Below are positions 1 to 8,983 of a DNA stretch of 64,000 nt, piece by piece. Numbering within the stretch: the stretch's first letter is position 1; the number at the start of each line of letters is the position of its first letter. This DNA comes from Avibacterium sp. 20-132 (GTDB lineage Bacteria > Pseudomonadota > Gammaproteobacteria > Enterobacterales > Pasteurellaceae): positions 310,001 through 374,000 of the forward strand of contig NZ_CP091456.1 of NCBI RefSeq assembly GCF_023611925.1, in the 5' to 3' direction. Under the pieces are notes generated by a model. It had not been told where the DNA came from and did not search any database. It saw nothing but the letters and a program-made list of their open reading frames with translations. A program made the position numbers and the translations under genes.

Positions 1-461
1 ATAACGGCCCATTGCACTTTACTTGAGCGGTCTAGAAATTTTGATGGTTCACCTAATAAAGCAGATAAAATCGGTAAAAATAGAAATCCATACACGGGAA
101 TAAAAATAGTAAACATACTAAACCAGTCTATGGCAATGAAATAATATTGCAATGGTAAAATCAGATAAAAACAAGCAACTAACGCAAAATGATCACCACG
201 CCGAATATCAATAAGGGATAAAAATTCACGTAATGCGGTAAATGAGATAAGGAAGAAGAGCAGTAAAACGGCGTAAAATCCTAAATAAGCGGCAGCAAAA
301 ATAATTAAAATCATTACCCACCAGGCATTAATACGATGATTAAGGTTATCAATGACTGTATGGGGAGTAGAAAAACCCACTTTCCACTTCAAACTATAAC
401 CAATTGCAGAAGCAAGAAGCAAGGTGCCTATAAGTCCCCAGAATAAATGCCACATTTCCAT
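1..461 (-). CDS. CdsA-like phosphatidate cytidylyltransferase (YnbB type), 3' part missing
   Basis: The frame opens with ATG at 461 (MEMWHLFWG...) and stays open to the window edge, giving 153 codons without a stop. A strong AAGGAG lies 6 nt before the ATG, inside the end of the previous gene. The translation is a polytopic membrane protein with hydrophobic stretches near residues 5-22, 48-75 and 93-135, and reads like the N-terminal half of CDP-diglyceride synthases (FTALREFLSL, IPVYGFLFLPIL). The family makes CDP-diacylglycerol from phosphatidate and CTP, but the C-terminal signature that would prove catalysis is outside the window. It starts 1 nt after the acyltransferase stop, so the two are co-transcribed. 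It is distinct from the housekeeping cdsA at 12733-13596, which suggests a paralogue serving the neighbouring CDP-alcohol transferase, as in the E. coli ynbA-ynbB pair. The pathway product is unknown. Confidence 0.72.
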   Translation of the reverse strand, partial: MEMWHLFWGLIGTLLLASAIGYSLKWKVGFSTPHTVIDNLNHRINAWWVMILIIFAAAYLGFYAVLLLFFLISFTALREFLSLIDIRRGDHFALVACFYLILPLQYYFIAIDWFSMFTIFIPVYGFLFLPILSALLGEPSKFLDRSSKVQWAV

Positions 462-462
462 T

Positions 463-1092
463 TTATTCTCCTTGATATTTTGGGTTTAAATTAATTAATG
501 CTTGCTCAGCACGGGCTAAAAAGTGTGTTTTATCTTCTTCTGGCTGAATATGGATAGGATCACCTAAATAAAGATCGCACAATAATGGTACTGGAACAAC
601 AAACCCTTTAGGTAATAAATTATGTGTATTACTTATCCAAACAGGGATGAAATCTACATCAGGGTTATCTTTAGCCAAATAATATAGCCCGCTTTTAAAA
701 GGCTGAATAAGCATATCATCATCTGTTTTTCTCGTTCCCTCAGGAAAGATAATCAGCGAATCCTTTTTTAATGCTTGGCTTATTTGCTCTGTTACTGCTT
801 TAGGATCATTGCCATTACGTTCGATCAAGAGCATATTGAATACTTTTTTCGCCAGAAAAGAACGAATGCTCCCTTTTTGCCAATAATCAGCTCCCGCAAC
901 TGGACGGGTGTTTTTTCTGACTTCATAAGGCAAAGAAACCCAAAATAAAATAAAATCGCCGTGGCTGTTATGGTTTGCATAATACAATCGCGGTTTACCC
1001 ACAGATTGCAGGGGAATATTCTTTGCCGGACGTACTCCGGTAAGAAATGAGGTTAAACGGCATAACAGAAAATCAATCAATTTAGCTAACAT
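463..1092 (-). CDS. PlsC-family acyltransferase
   Basis: This 209-residue protein carries the two hallmark motifs of glycerolipid acyltransferases: HX4D at His41-Asp46 (NHNSHGDF) and the substrate-binding block FPEGTR at 116-121. Such enzymes move an acyl group onto a lysophospholipid or similar acceptor at the inner membrane. It differs from the housekeeping PlsC at 19669-20403 in lacking a clear N-terminal membrane helix of comparable length. It overlaps the upstream CDP-alcohol phosphatidyltransferase gene by 11 bp and is followed after 1 nt by the CdsA-like gene, so the three form a tight operon. The fold assignment is secure; the acceptor molecule is not known. Confidence 0.85.
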   Translation of the reverse strand: MLAKLIDFLLCRLTSFLTGVRPAKNIPLQSVGKPRLYYANHNSHGDFILFWVSLPYEVRKNTRPVAGADYWQKGSIRSFLAKKVFNMLLIERNGNDPKAVTEQISQALKKDSLIIFPEGTRKTDDDMLIQPFKSGLYYLAKDNPDVDFIPVWISNTHNLLPKGFVVPVPLLCDLYLGDPIHIQPEEDKTHFLARAEQALINLNPKYQGE

Positions 1093-1777
1093 TATTGTTC
1101 TCCTGTGTTTCTACTTCGTTATTTTCTGTCGGAAATTGCACCGCACTTTCCTTTTCATCATCTTGTGTTGATTTTGCACCCTCATTAAGCCCCGCTTTTA
1201 CACGTTTCACACAGGTTAAAATTAATCCGATAACGACAAGCCAAGCAATACCATAAAACCAACTTGGTAATGTTGGCATAAAAGTATAAATCAAACCTAA
1301 TCCACCAAATAAGAATGCACGATCACTTTTGCCTAGAGGTCCATCATAACGGCGTGTTTTACCATGTATCTGCCCCAATACCCCACAAAATTCCGTGAGT
1401 GCAGCAAGCCAAATAATGATTCCAATCACAAAAGGATCAAAAGGAGAAATAAAAGCAAAGGGTAAATATAATGCGGCATCGGAAATCACATCCGTAATTT
1501 CATTCAAATACCCACCCAAACGAGATTTTTGCTGAAATTCTCTGGCTAACATTCCATCAATTGCATTAAATGCCATACGAATAAAAAGCCAAATCGGAAG
1601 CAAAATGAATAACCAATTTACGGTTGAAAGTGCGGTCAAAAATAGACCTAAAATTATTGAAATAGCACAAGCCAATAGGGTAACTTGATTTGCTGTGACG
1701 CCTTTTTGTTCCAATTTAATCACACTTGGTCGCAGTAAATTTTGAAATCGAGGCTTTAAATCATAAATACTCATCAT
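1082..1777 (-). CDS. CDP-alcohol phosphatidyltransferase family protein (YnbA/PgsA-like)
   Basis: This integral membrane protein of about 230 residues has several hydrophobic segments and the CDP-alcohol transferase core, running from Asn71 through DG at 74-75 and AR at 78-79 to Asp96 and Asp100. Against the canonical D-x2-DG-x2-AR-x8-G-x3-D-x3-D pattern, the first Asp is Asn71 and the third is Asn92, while Asp74 and Asp96 remain. I recall the same asparagines in YnbA-like relatives, so this is probably a subfamily trait rather than decay. The family joins a CDP-linked lipid to an alcohol. The last 35 residues are a charged tail. There are two possible starts: the AAGGAG is only 2 nt from the ATG at 1777 but 5 nt from the ATG at 1774, so 1774 may be used. 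The neighbours (acyltransferase, CdsA-like) support a phospholipid-type pathway. Confidence 0.82.
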   Translation of the reverse strand: MMSIYDLKPRFQNLLRPSVIKLEQKGVTANQVTLLACAISIILGLFLTALSTVNWLFILLPIWLFIRMAFNAIDGMLAREFQQKSRLGGYLNEITDVISDAALYLPFAFISPFDPFVIGIIIWLAALTEFCGVLGQIHGKTRRYDGPLGKSDRAFLFGGLGLIYTFMPTLPSWFYGIAWLVVIGLILTCVKRVKAGLNEGAKSTQDDEKESAVQFPTENNEVETQENNNVS

Positions 1778-1786
1778 TTCTCCTTC

Positions 1787-3631
1787 TTAAAATGGAAATA
1801 ACAACGGAATTAAAAACACACTTGTCAGCATAATCAACAACGTAAAGGGTACACCAATTTTTACGAAATCACCAAACTTATACTTCGCTGCCCCTAATAC
1901 CATCGTATTGACGGGGGAAGAAATAGGGGTCATAAACGCGGCAGAAGAAGCAATCGCCACCGTCATTGCAAAAGGTAATGGTGAAAGCTGTAAATGCTGT
2001 GCCATAGTAATCGCAATAGGCGCCATAAGAATGGCTGTCGCCGTATTGGAAATAAATAGGCCAATCACGGCGGTAAGCGTAAACAAGCTGATTAAAATCC
2101 AATGTTTCCCCATTCCGCCTACGGTATTAATCATAAACTCCACGATTAAATTTATCCCACCTGTTTTTTGCAGTGCGGTAGAAAATGGCATCATTCCAAC
2201 AATTAAAATTAAGCTCGACCAATGAATAGAAGCATAAGCACTTTTCGCATCAACGCAACGGAACTTCGCTAACATTAAACAAGCAATTAATGCCGCGACC
2301 ACATTCGGTACAAGCCCTGTTACCATTAATGCTACCATCGTTACAATAGATAAAATGGCATAGGGTGCTTGGCTTTGTGCGGGCGCTGCACGCTCAATTT
2401 CTGCGGGGTAATCCAAGACAAAAAAACTTTTCGTTTTATTACGCATCGCGTGGATCAATTTCCACGATCCTACCACCAACAGCAAATCTCCGATCTTTAA
2501 TGGCTGTTCGATCAAACTTCCCGTCAAAATCTCATTATTCCGTTTAATGCCAACCACATTTAAACCAAAACGGGAACGAAAACCGACATCGGCGACTGTT
2601 TTGCCTAGATAATCACCATCTGGAATAGGGGTAATTTCCACCATTCCCATAAATTTTGCTTGTTGTTCAAAATAGTAAGGGCGAAGTTCTGTAGGCTCTA
2701 ACTGATGTTGTTGGCAGAATTCATTGATATCTAACTCAGGATCGGCACAATCAATCAGTAAAATATCTTTTTCACGAATTTCAATTTTACCTAATGAATC
2801 TGCAAGAAATCTTGGGCGAAAACGTTTCCAACGCTCGATGGCTAGCACATTTAATGCATAATTAGAACGTAAGTGTAAAGATTCCAACGGTTGCCCAATA
2901 AAATCCGAGCCTGTTTTCACGACAAAACGTTTTGTGCGGTTATGCAGTTGGTAATCATTAATTAAATCTTGAATAGAATGGCGACTTCCTCCTTCCTCTT
3001 CATCCTGTTCAGAGGTCCCTAACCAATGACGTGCAACAAGCATATAGGCAATGCCTAATAATAAAATCACAATACCAATCGGTGTAAAAGAGAAAAAATT
3101 AAAGCGTTGGTGGGTCAAGTTTATTAATTCGGCATTAATCACCAAGTTAGGGGCAGTGGCGATTAAGGTCATCATTCCACTAATTAGCCCTGCCATACTG
3201 AGAGGCATCATAAGACGTTTTGGGGAAATATTCATTTGCTGACAAATCACTAACACCACAGGAATAAAAATCGCCACAATACCAACGGAACTCATAAAAG
3301 ATCCTAACCCAGTTACCGCTAACATTACTAAGATCAACACACGAGTTTCGCTATTTTTGGCCGCTTTCATCAACCACTCGCTGACTTGATACGCCACGCC
3401 CGTTCTGACTAATGCTTCACCAACAATAAAAAGTAATGCAATCAAAATAATATTTGGATCGCTAAACCCTGCAAATACTTCTTGCACCGTTAAAATACCA
3501 CTTAAGCAAAAAGCGAGCATCACTAATAGGGCAATGACGTCCATACGGATTTTATTGTGGATAAACAAGAGTACAGCAATTGCGAGAAAGATCACAACGC
3601 TAGCAAGTGGCATATTAGTGATTGTGGGCAT
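1787..3631 (-). CDS. SLC13/DASS-family permease with two RCK-C (TrkA-C) domains
   Basis: The 614-residue protein has membrane segments over residues 1-200 and 400-614, separated by a soluble region of about 200 residues. That region contains two TrkA-C-like modules (around 225-300 and 310-390; repeated pattern V.R...L.G..L.....R..YGLNV...R). This architecture is typical of divalent-anion:Na+ symporters of the sulfate/dicarboxylate class with regulatory RCK-C domains, such as the H. influenzae homologue annotated as a sodium/sulfate symporter. The C-terminal half has the family motif-like SNTATAILMAPIA and SPVNTMV. The start is the ATG at 3631: a GGAG lies 6 nt upstream, and the preceding in-frame TTG is less well placed. 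It ends 10 nt before the CDP-alcohol transferase gene, so it probably heads that operon. The substrate cannot be read from sequence. Confidence 0.83.
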   Translation of the reverse strand: MPTITNMPLASVVIFLAIAVLLFIHNKIRMDVIALLVMLAFCLSGILTVQEVFAGFSDPNIILIALLFIVGEALVRTGVAYQVSEWLMKAAKNSETRVLILVMLAVTGLGSFMSSVGIVAIFIPVVLVICQQMNISPKRLMMPLSMAGLISGMMTLIATAPNLVINAELINLTHQRFNFFSFTPIGIVILLLGIAYMLVARHWLGTSEQDEEEGGSRHSIQDLINDYQLHNRTKRFVVKTGSDFIGQPLESLHLRSNYALNVLAIERWKRFRPRFLADSLGKIEIREKDILLIDCADPELDINEFCQQHQLEPTELRPYYFEQQAKFMGMVEITPIPDGDYLGKTVADVGFRSRFGLNVVGIKRNNEILTGSLIEQPLKIGDLLLVVGSWKLIHAMRNKTKSFFVLDYPAEIERAAPAQSQAPYAILSIVTMVALMVTGLVPNVVAALIACLMLAKFRCVDAKSAYASIHWSSLILIVGMMPFSTALQKTGGINLIVEFMINTVGGMGKHWILISLFTLTAVIGLFISNTATAILMAPIAITMAQHLQLSPLPFAMTVAIASSAAFMTPISSPVNTMVLGAAKYKFGDFVKIGVPFTLLIMLTSVFLIPLLFPF

Positions 3632-3683
3632 CAAGATCTCCGTGGTTAAGGTTTTTTATAAATGTTTTTTTGATTATATTTAG

Positions 3684-3812
3684 TTATTTGGCTGACTGTG
3701 TTTTTCTTTGTTGATATAACGTGTTTCGCGCGTTGAGCGATTTACTTTCTCTTGTTTCCGCAGAAGAAAATAAGCAAAGAAAAGCGTCCCCTGCTAAATT
3801 GCTTTTCCTCAT
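3684..3812 (-). CDS. Small 42-residue ORF, possible repeated-element peptide
   Basis: An ATG-to-TAA frame of 43 codons lies between the SLC13 gene and rnhB. The product begins MRKSNLAGDAFLCLF and ends SLNARNTLYQQRKTQSAK. I have an impression of similar short peptides (LNARNTLYQQRKTQSA) annotated in several Pasteurellaceae genomes, which would fit either a conserved micro-protein or translated repeat DNA. I see no good ribosome binding site. The first half is Cys/Phe-rich and the last 20 residues are strongly basic. Coding status is uncertain and no function can be assigned. Confidence 0.3.
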   Translation of the reverse strand: MRKSNLAGDAFLCLFSSAETRESKSLNARNTLYQQRKTQSAK

Positions 3813-3960
3813 TCCAATAAGATTTTTTAACGAAAAGTAAACCCATACTTGCTATGCCGTGTTCAGGCGTTACTTTTCTAAAAGTGTTATTTTCATTCGG
3901 CTAATTCACAAAGGGATTAGCTCCGATATTTCACATATTATTTTGTATTAAATGGAATTT

Positions 3961-4006
3961 AAAGTGCGGTAGTATTTTTTCTATTTTTTGAAAGCTACCG
4001 AACTTT
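3961..4006 (-). terminator. Degenerate uptake-signal inverted pair after rnhB
   Basis: AAAGTGCGGTAG (3961-3972) faces CTACCGAACTTT (3995-4006), a 12-bp stem with one mismatch and a 22-nt loop, directly abutting the rnhB stop. The position suggests a hairpin that ends the lpx-rnhB transcript. The T-tract after it on the minus strand is weak (TTTAAATT). Confidence 0.4.
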
Positions 4007-4597
4007 TTATTCTAAAATAAGTTTTCTTACTGGTGCAAAACTTCGGCGGTGTTCGGGTAAAACGCCGTGTTCTGCGAGTTTTTCTAAGTGCAATTTTGTT
4101 GGATAGCCTTTATGTTGTGCAAAGGCATATTGAGGATAACGTTTATCCAGTTCCTCCATTTCTAAATCACGAGCGACTTTGGCAAGAATGGAGGCAGCGC
4201 TGATTTCTGCCACAAGGCTATCCCCTTTCACCACCGCTTGGGCGGGCATTGGTAATGAGGGAATACGGTTGCCGTCCACTAATACAAAGTGCGGTGTAAT
4301 ATTAAGCTGATTTACCGCACGTTGCATTGCCAACATCGTGGCGTGCAAAATATTAAGTTCATCAATTTCTTCTGGTTCTGCCCGCCCTAGCGCCCACGCT
4401 TTGGCTTTTTGTTTAATTTCTTCCGCTAAGGCAAGACGTTTTTTATGAGAGAGTTTCTTGCTGTCGGTTAAGCCTTCAATGGGATTATTAGGATCTAAAA
4501 TCACCGCGGCCGTTACCACTGCGCCAACTAAAGGTCCACGCCCCACTTCATCGACACCAGCGATAAGTTCGTAATCAGGATAGACAAATTCGCTCAT
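4007..4597 (-). CDS. rnhB: Ribonuclease HII
   Basis: This 196-residue enzyme cleaves the RNA strand of RNA-DNA hybrids and removes single ribonucleotides from DNA. The N-terminal [11 protein letters not shown] block supplies the first acidic residues (Asp16, Glu17). It is followed by DSKKLS and VDGNR, and a C-terminal HKGYPTK and EHRRSFAPV typical of bacterial RNase HII. The length matches the family. It overlaps lpxB by one base (TAATG), so the two are translationally coupled. In E. coli the same order continues into dnaE; here dnaE lies about 21 kb away. Confidence 0.96.
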   Translation of the reverse strand: MSEFVYPDYELIAGVDEVGRGPLVGAVVTAAVILDPNNPIEGLTDSKKLSHKKRLALAEEIKQKAKAWALGRAEPEEIDELNILHATMLAMQRAVNQLNITPHFVLVDGNRIPSLPMPAQAVVKGDSLVAEISAASILAKVARDLEMEELDKRYPQYAFAQHKGYPTKLHLEKLAEHGVLPEHRRSFAPVRKLILE

Positions 4598-5769
4598 TAT
4601 TTATTCTCCTGCAATAATTCAATCACCGCGTCAGCAGCTTGTTTGTCCGCATCGCATTGGATTATTTTATGTAGATCAATAAAATGTTGCACTAAACTGT
4701 GGCGATTTTGTACCGCACTTTCTTCTGTAGAAAAATAAGGGATTAGCTTTTCCACCAGCTTTTCCGCCGTGCAATCTTGCTGGATCATTTCTGGTACAAA
4801 CATTTCATTGGCTAACAAGTTAGGTAAAGAAATATAAGGGGTTTTCACTAAACGTTTTGCTAGCATATACGTCATCGGCTTCATTTTGTAGCCCACGACC
4901 ATAGGTGATTTACATAGCATACACTCCAATGCTGCCGTTCCTGACGCTAATAAGGTAGCTTGTGCCGCGATCATTGCTTGACGGGCTTGTCCATCAAGTA
5001 ATCTCATTTCTAAATCAGGGGCGACTTTCGCCTTAATTTGTTCAAATTGTTGGCGACGTTTTTCATTCACTAAAGGAACAAGAAATTGTACATCTGGATA
5101 CTGTTCTTTCAGCAATAATGCCGTTTGTAAGAACGGTTCGGCAAGAAATTCCACTTCCGCGCCACGACTGCCAACAAGGATCGCCAGATAACGTTGCTGT
5201 GGATCAATATTAAGCATTTGACAAGCCACAAGACGATCAGGTTTTAAGGCGATGGCATCTGCCATTGTGTGTCCAATAAAACGGCAAGGTACATTGAAGC
5301 GGTCATAAAAGGCTTTTTCAAAAGGCAAGAAGGCGAGAACAAGGTTGGTCGCTTGTGCAATTTTGTGAATGCGGTTTTGTCGCCACGCCCATACTGATGG
5401 GCTAACATAATGAATGGTTTTGATACCTTGTTCTTTGAGTTTGAGTTCAATGTCAAGATTGAAGTCAGGGGCATCAATGCCGATAAATACATCGGGTTTT
5501 TCTTGCAACATTTTGTTGATAACCTGACGGCGAATTTTCAGCAAGCGTGGTAAATGTTTCACTACTTCGGCTAAGCCCATTACAGCAATGTCTTCCATAT
5601 CCACCAAGGTTTCACAACCTTCTGCCAACATTTGTTTGCCAGCAATGCCGATAAAACGTGCGTTAGGATAGCGGATTTTCAGGCTGCGTATTAACCCTGC
5701 CCCTAAAATATCACCAGAGACTTCGCCTGCTACAATGCCAATGGTCGGGAATGCTTTTGCTTGTTCCAT
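4597..5769 (-). CDS. lpxB: Lipid-A-disaccharide synthase
   Basis: LpxB is a peripheral membrane GT19 glycosyltransferase that condenses UDP-2,3-diacylglucosamine with lipid X to form the lipid A disaccharide. The sequence starts [20 protein letters not shown] and contains the usual [15 protein letters not shown], and SGTAALE blocks. I chose the ATG at 5769 (390 residues). The longer frame back to 5811 would run through an uptake-signal hairpin with a T-tract, which looks like intergenic regulatory DNA, and 390 residues is the usual length. A GAGAAA about 8 nt upstream is a modest ribosome binding site. It sits after lpxA and overlaps rnhB. Confidence 0.96.
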   Translation of the reverse strand: MEQAKAFPTIGIVAGEVSGDILGAGLIRSLKIRYPNARFIGIAGKQMLAEGCETLVDMEDIAVMGLAEVVKHLPRLLKIRRQVINKMLQEKPDVFIGIDAPDFNLDIELKLKEQGIKTIHYVSPSVWAWRQNRIHKIAQATNLVLAFLPFEKAFYDRFNVPCRFIGHTMADAIALKPDRLVACQMLNIDPQQRYLAILVGSRGAEVEFLAEPFLQTALLLKEQYPDVQFLVPLVNEKRRQQFEQIKAKVAPDLEMRLLDGQARQAMIAAQATLLASGTAALECMLCKSPMVVGYKMKPMTYMLAKRLVKTPYISLPNLLANEMFVPEMIQQDCTAEKLVEKLIPYFSTEESAVQNRHSLVQHFIDLHKIIQCDADKQAADAVIELLQENK

Positions 5770-5785
5770 TAATACTTTTCTCATA

Positions 5786-5837
5786 AAAAACAACCGCACT
5801 TTATATTGCAAACCTTAGGCAATAAGTAAAGTGCGGT
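5786..5837 (-). terminator. Extended uptake-signal hairpin between lpxA and lpxB
   Basis: ACCGCACTTTA-TATTGC (5793-5809) pairs with GCAATA-AG-TAAAGTGCGGT (5819-5837). This gives 17 base pairs with a 2-nt bulge and a 9-nt loop, followed on the minus strand by TTGTTTTTT. It has the form of an intrinsic terminator inside the lpx operon and could reduce lpxB-rnhB expression relative to lpxA. The pairing beyond the two uptake signals is more than the signals alone require. Confidence 0.65.
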
Positions 5838-5878
5838 AAAAAATTTTAACCTTTTTATAGGTGGTATCGTTCGTTTAA

Positions 5879-6667
5879 TTAGCGAATAATGCCACGTGTT
5901 GAACGCTTGAAGAAATCAAGGAAAAAGCTAATCGCACTTTCCGTTTTGGCGTAATGCTCAATTTCTGGCATCACTTCTTCTAAGGTTTTTCCACTGCGAT
6001 AAATCAATTTATACACATTACGAATGGCGTGTAATGTCGGCTTATCAAAGCCACGGCGTTTCAAACCTTCAATATTCACACCAAAGGGCTGTGCGTGGTT
6101 GCCTTGTGCCATCACATAAGGGGGAACATCTTGGCTCACCATTGAACCACCGCCAAGCATAACGTGTGCGCCAATGATGACAAATTGGTGAATGGCTGAC
6201 ATTCCACCGACAATCACGAAATCATCTAGTTCCACGTGTCCTGCAAGGGTGGCATTATTAGCAAGAATACAACGATTTTTGATTTTACAATCGTGTGCAA
6301 TATGGGCGTTGATCATAAATAAGTTATCATCACCAATACGGGTTACGCCCCCACCTTGTACTGTGCCACGATGAATAGTAACACTTTCACGGATGCGGTT
6401 ACGGTGACCAATAATGGTTTTGGTTGGCTCATTTTGATATTTTAGATCTTGGTTTTTCTCACCAATACTCGCAAACTGGAAAATTTCATTCTCTTCACCA
6501 ATCTGGGTGACGCCATTCACAACAATATGTGAATGTAGTACTGTGCCTCTGCCAATTTCAACGTCAGAACCAATAATACAAAATGGGCCAATGACGACGT
6601 TTTCGCCAATTTTAGCACCTTCCTCAATAATGGCTGAAGGGTGAATTTTTGCACTTGGATGGATCAT
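5879..6667 (-). CDS. lpxA: UDP-N-acetylglucosamine acyltransferase
   Basis: LpxA catalyses the first step of lipid A synthesis, moving a hydroxyacyl chain from ACP to the 3-OH of UDP-GlcNAc. The 262 residues start [14 protein letters not shown] and run through hexapeptide repeats of the left-handed beta-helix to about residue 190. The catalytic histidine lies in [10 protein letters not shown] near 120-126. A helical C-terminal domain (GLKRRGFDK onward) follows. The length matches the family. It lies 26 nt after fabZ in the conserved order lpxD-fabZ-lpxA-lpxB. Confidence 0.97.
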   Translation of the reverse strand: MIHPSAKIHPSAIIEEGAKIGENVVIGPFCIIGSDVEIGRGTVLHSHIVVNGVTQIGEENEIFQFASIGEKNQDLKYQNEPTKTIIGHRNRIRESVTIHRGTVQGGGVTRIGDDNLFMINAHIAHDCKIKNRCILANNATLAGHVELDDFVIVGGMSAIHQFVIIGAHVMLGGGSMVSQDVPPYVMAQGNHAQPFGVNIEGLKRRGFDKPTLHAIRNVYKLIYRSGKTLEEVMPEIEHYAKTESAISFFLDFFKRSTRGIIR

Positions 6668-6693
6668 ATTGACCTCTTAATTTCTTGATTTTG

Positions 6694-7143
6694 TTATCTG
6701 CGAGCGCACATTAATTTTGCTTCACAAGCCACTTCACCATTTACTGTTGCGATACCAGTAAATGCCGTAATACCACGGCGTTCTTTGATCACTTCAACAT
6801 AAAGTTCCATTTGATCGCCCGGTAAAACTGGACGTTTAAAACGTGCATCATCAATACCTGCGAAATAGAACAATTCTCCACCTTGTAATTCGTGAGTTTT
6901 AAACGCCAAAATGCCCATTGACTGTGCCAATGCTTCTAAAATTAACACGCCGGGTAAAATGGGTTCTCCCGGGAAATGCCCTGTAAAACAAGGTTCATTA
7001 ACGCTGATGTTTTTAATCGCTTTTAACCATTTCCCTTCTTCAAAATCAGTCACACGATCCACTAATAAAAAGGGATAGCGGTGTGGAAGTAAGGCCATAA
7101 TTTCTTTTGCTTCAATGACTTTTGCGGTTTGTTCTGTTGTCAC
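6694..7143 (-). CDS. fabZ: 3-hydroxyacyl-ACP dehydratase FabZ
   Basis: FabZ dehydrates 3-hydroxyacyl-ACP in fatty acid elongation and so competes with LpxA for hydroxymyristoyl-ACP. The 149-residue hot-dog-fold protein shows the active-site histidine in [13 protein letters not shown] (His21) and the catalytic glutamate in [11 protein letters not shown] (Glu70). It sits between lpxD and lpxA. A gap of 113 bp separates it from lpxD, enough for a promoter or processing site, but no clear signal stands out. Confidence 0.97.
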   Translation of the reverse strand: MTTEQTAKVIEAKEIMALLPHRYPFLLVDRVTDFEEGKWLKAIKNISVNEPCFTGHFPGEPILPGVLILEALAQSMGILAFKTHELQGGELFYFAGIDDARFKRPVLPGDQMELYVEVIKERRGITAFTGIATVNGEVACEAKLMCARR

Positions 7144-7256
7144 AATCGTACCTTTTTAATTTAAAAATAATAGAAAATAAAATTGGCGCAGATTATACGA
7201 TATTTCACCGTTTAATACAAAACGCACCACATAAAGTGGCACGTTTGAAAGATGAG

Positions 7257-8288
7257 TTAAGCATTATTCAGCTTTTTTTCTAGCGCTTTTAGACGCTTAT
7301 TCATTTTATCAATGTCTAAGGTTAATGCAGCGGTTTTTCGCCATTCTTTATTTGGCTGTAACGGGATGCCGGAAGAATAAACACCGGGTTCGGTAATTGG
7401 CCGCATTACCATTCCCATTCCTGTAACGGTCACTTTGTCTGCAATTTCCATATGACCATTGATTACACTTGCGCCACCAATGAGACAATAGCGTCCCACT
7501 TTCAGGCTGCCCGCCATAATCACACCGCCTGCTACCGCTGTGCCAGTGCCGATATGTACGTTATGGGCAATTTGACAAAGGTTATCAATAATCACATTAT
7601 CTTCAATTACCGTGGCATCTAATGCGCCGCGGTCAATACAGGTACAAGCACCAATTTCAACGTGGTTACCAATAATCACTGTGCCAGTTTGTGGGATCTT
7701 GATCCAGCGGCCTTTATCATTTGCATAGCCAAAACCATCACTGCCAATAACTGCACCAGATTGAATTAAGCAATGTTCGCCAATTTGTACTTGGTGATAG
7801 ATGTTTACATTTGCCCAAAGTTGGGTGTTTGCACCAATTTTTGCGCCCTTGCCAATAAAGCAACCTGCACCGATAACCACGTTATCACCTAATTCAACTT
7901 CATCTTCAATCACCGCATTAGCGCCAATGGAAACATTTTCACCTAATTTTGCCGAGGATGAAATCACCGCACTTTCAGCAATACCTGTGGCGGCTTTAGG
8001 GGTAGAATCCATATATTGCGCTAACACAGCATAAGCAACATAAGGATCATTGACAATAAGCAGATTGCTTTCAGGCGAACAAAACTCCACATCATTTTCA
8101 CTCACGACTAAAACCCCTGCGTGGGATTGGGCAAGCAAATCACGGAATTTAATATTTGAAATAAAGGTGAGTTGGTTTGACTGTGCTTTGTCAAGAGGAG
8201 CAATACTATCAATAAGCACATTGGCGTTACCACGAATGGTAGCGCCAATTTGTTGTGCTAATTCTTTAAGAGAATAAGACTTTTGCAT
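7257..8288 (-). CDS. lpxD: UDP-3-O-(3-hydroxymyristoyl)glucosamine N-acyltransferase
   Basis: LpxD adds the second hydroxyacyl chain in lipid A synthesis. The 343-residue protein has the uridine-binding N-terminal domain (to about 100, including LTFISN), then hexapeptide repeats of the beta-helix (about 105-300) with the catalytic His in [10 protein letters not shown], and a C-terminal helix rich in Lys/Leu ([16 protein letters not shown]). The ATG overlaps the skp stop codon by one base (TAATG), indicating coupled translation. Confidence 0.97.
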   Translation of the reverse strand: MQKSYSLKELAQQIGATIRGNANVLIDSIAPLDKAQSNQLTFISNIKFRDLLAQSHAGVLVVSENDVEFCSPESNLLIVNDPYVAYAVLAQYMDSTPKAATGIAESAVISSSAKLGENVSIGANAVIEDEVELGDNVVIGAGCFIGKGAKIGANTQLWANVNIYHQVQIGEHCLIQSGAVIGSDGFGYANDKGRWIKIPQTGTVIIGNHVEIGACTCIDRGALDATVIEDNVIIDNLCQIAHNVHIGTGTAVAGGVIMAGSLKVGRYCLIGGASVINGHMEIADKVTVTGMGMVMRPITEPGVYSSGIPLQPNKEWRKTAALTLDIDKMNKRLKALEKKLNNA

Positions 8289-8872
8289 TATTTAGCCTGT
8301 GCTGGAGCTGGAATTGCTTTTAATACTTCTTCGGTGATATTTTTACCATCAGCTGCATACACTGCCACTTTTTCATCAAGCACGGCGCTGTAGTTTTTTG
8401 CTTTTGCCACCGTTGTCGTCGCAGTTTGAATGTCAGTTAATAATTTACGTTCAACTTCCATTTCTGCTTTTTGTGTTTCCTGACGGAATTTAGCAATATT
8501 TTCTTGGTGCTGTTGTAGTAATTTTTTAAACTCTTCATCACGTTTTTGCGCTAATTTTGCAATTTCATCCTGACGCTTTTTAATATCAGCTTGACGTAAT
8601 TTTGGTGCATCTTTATCTAATGCTTTCACTTTACCATCAATTTCTTTTTCAAATGCTGCTTTTTTATCTTGCAGTGCTTTATCTTCAACTTGTAATTTTT
8701 CAGATGGTGCTTTGAATTGCTCATCTAATTTTTTAAATTCAACTTGACGTGCTGGATGATGTGCAAATAAATAATCGACATTTACAAAGGCAATATTATC
8801 TTCCGCCATTGCAATGGATGAACCTAATGCTAACGCTAAAGAAAGTGCGGTTAATTTTACAGCTTTTTTCAT
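8288..8872 (-). CDS. skp: Periplasmic chaperone Skp/OmpH
   Basis: Skp is a trimeric periplasmic chaperone that holds unfolded outer-membrane proteins for BamA. The 194-residue precursor has a clear signal peptide ([23 protein letters not shown], cleavage probably before EDN) and a Lys/Glu/Gln-rich body with long helices (about 45-140) typical of the jellyfish-like OmpH family. It sits between bamA and lpxD, the usual order, and overlaps lpxD by one base. Confidence 0.95.
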   Translation of the reverse strand: MKKAVKLTALSLALALGSSIAMAEDNIAFVNVDYLFAHHPARQVEFKKLDEQFKAPSEKLQVEDKALQDKKAAFEKEIDGKVKALDKDAPKLRQADIKKRQDEIAKLAQKRDEEFKKLLQQHQENIAKFRQETQKAEMEVERKLLTDIQTATTTVAKAKNYSAVLDEKVAVYAADGKNITEEVLKAIPAPAQAK

Positions 8873-8915
8873 TTTTGAGTTTCCTTAAAATAAATTAATT
8901 TTTAAATTCAATACC

Positions 8916-8935
8916 AATGGGAGCAAGCTCCCATT
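8916..8935 (-). promoter_or_regulatory. Hairpin between bamA and skp
   Basis: AATGGGAGC (8916-8924) and GCTCCCATT (8927-8935) form a 9-bp perfect dyad around AA. No long T-tract follows, so it is more likely an RNA-processing or stability hairpin, or a leaky attenuator, than a full terminator. Confidence 0.5.
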
Positions 8936-8983
8936 AGCTTTCCAAGCTTTCACTTAGACTAATAAGAATGAAAGAAGTTCCAA

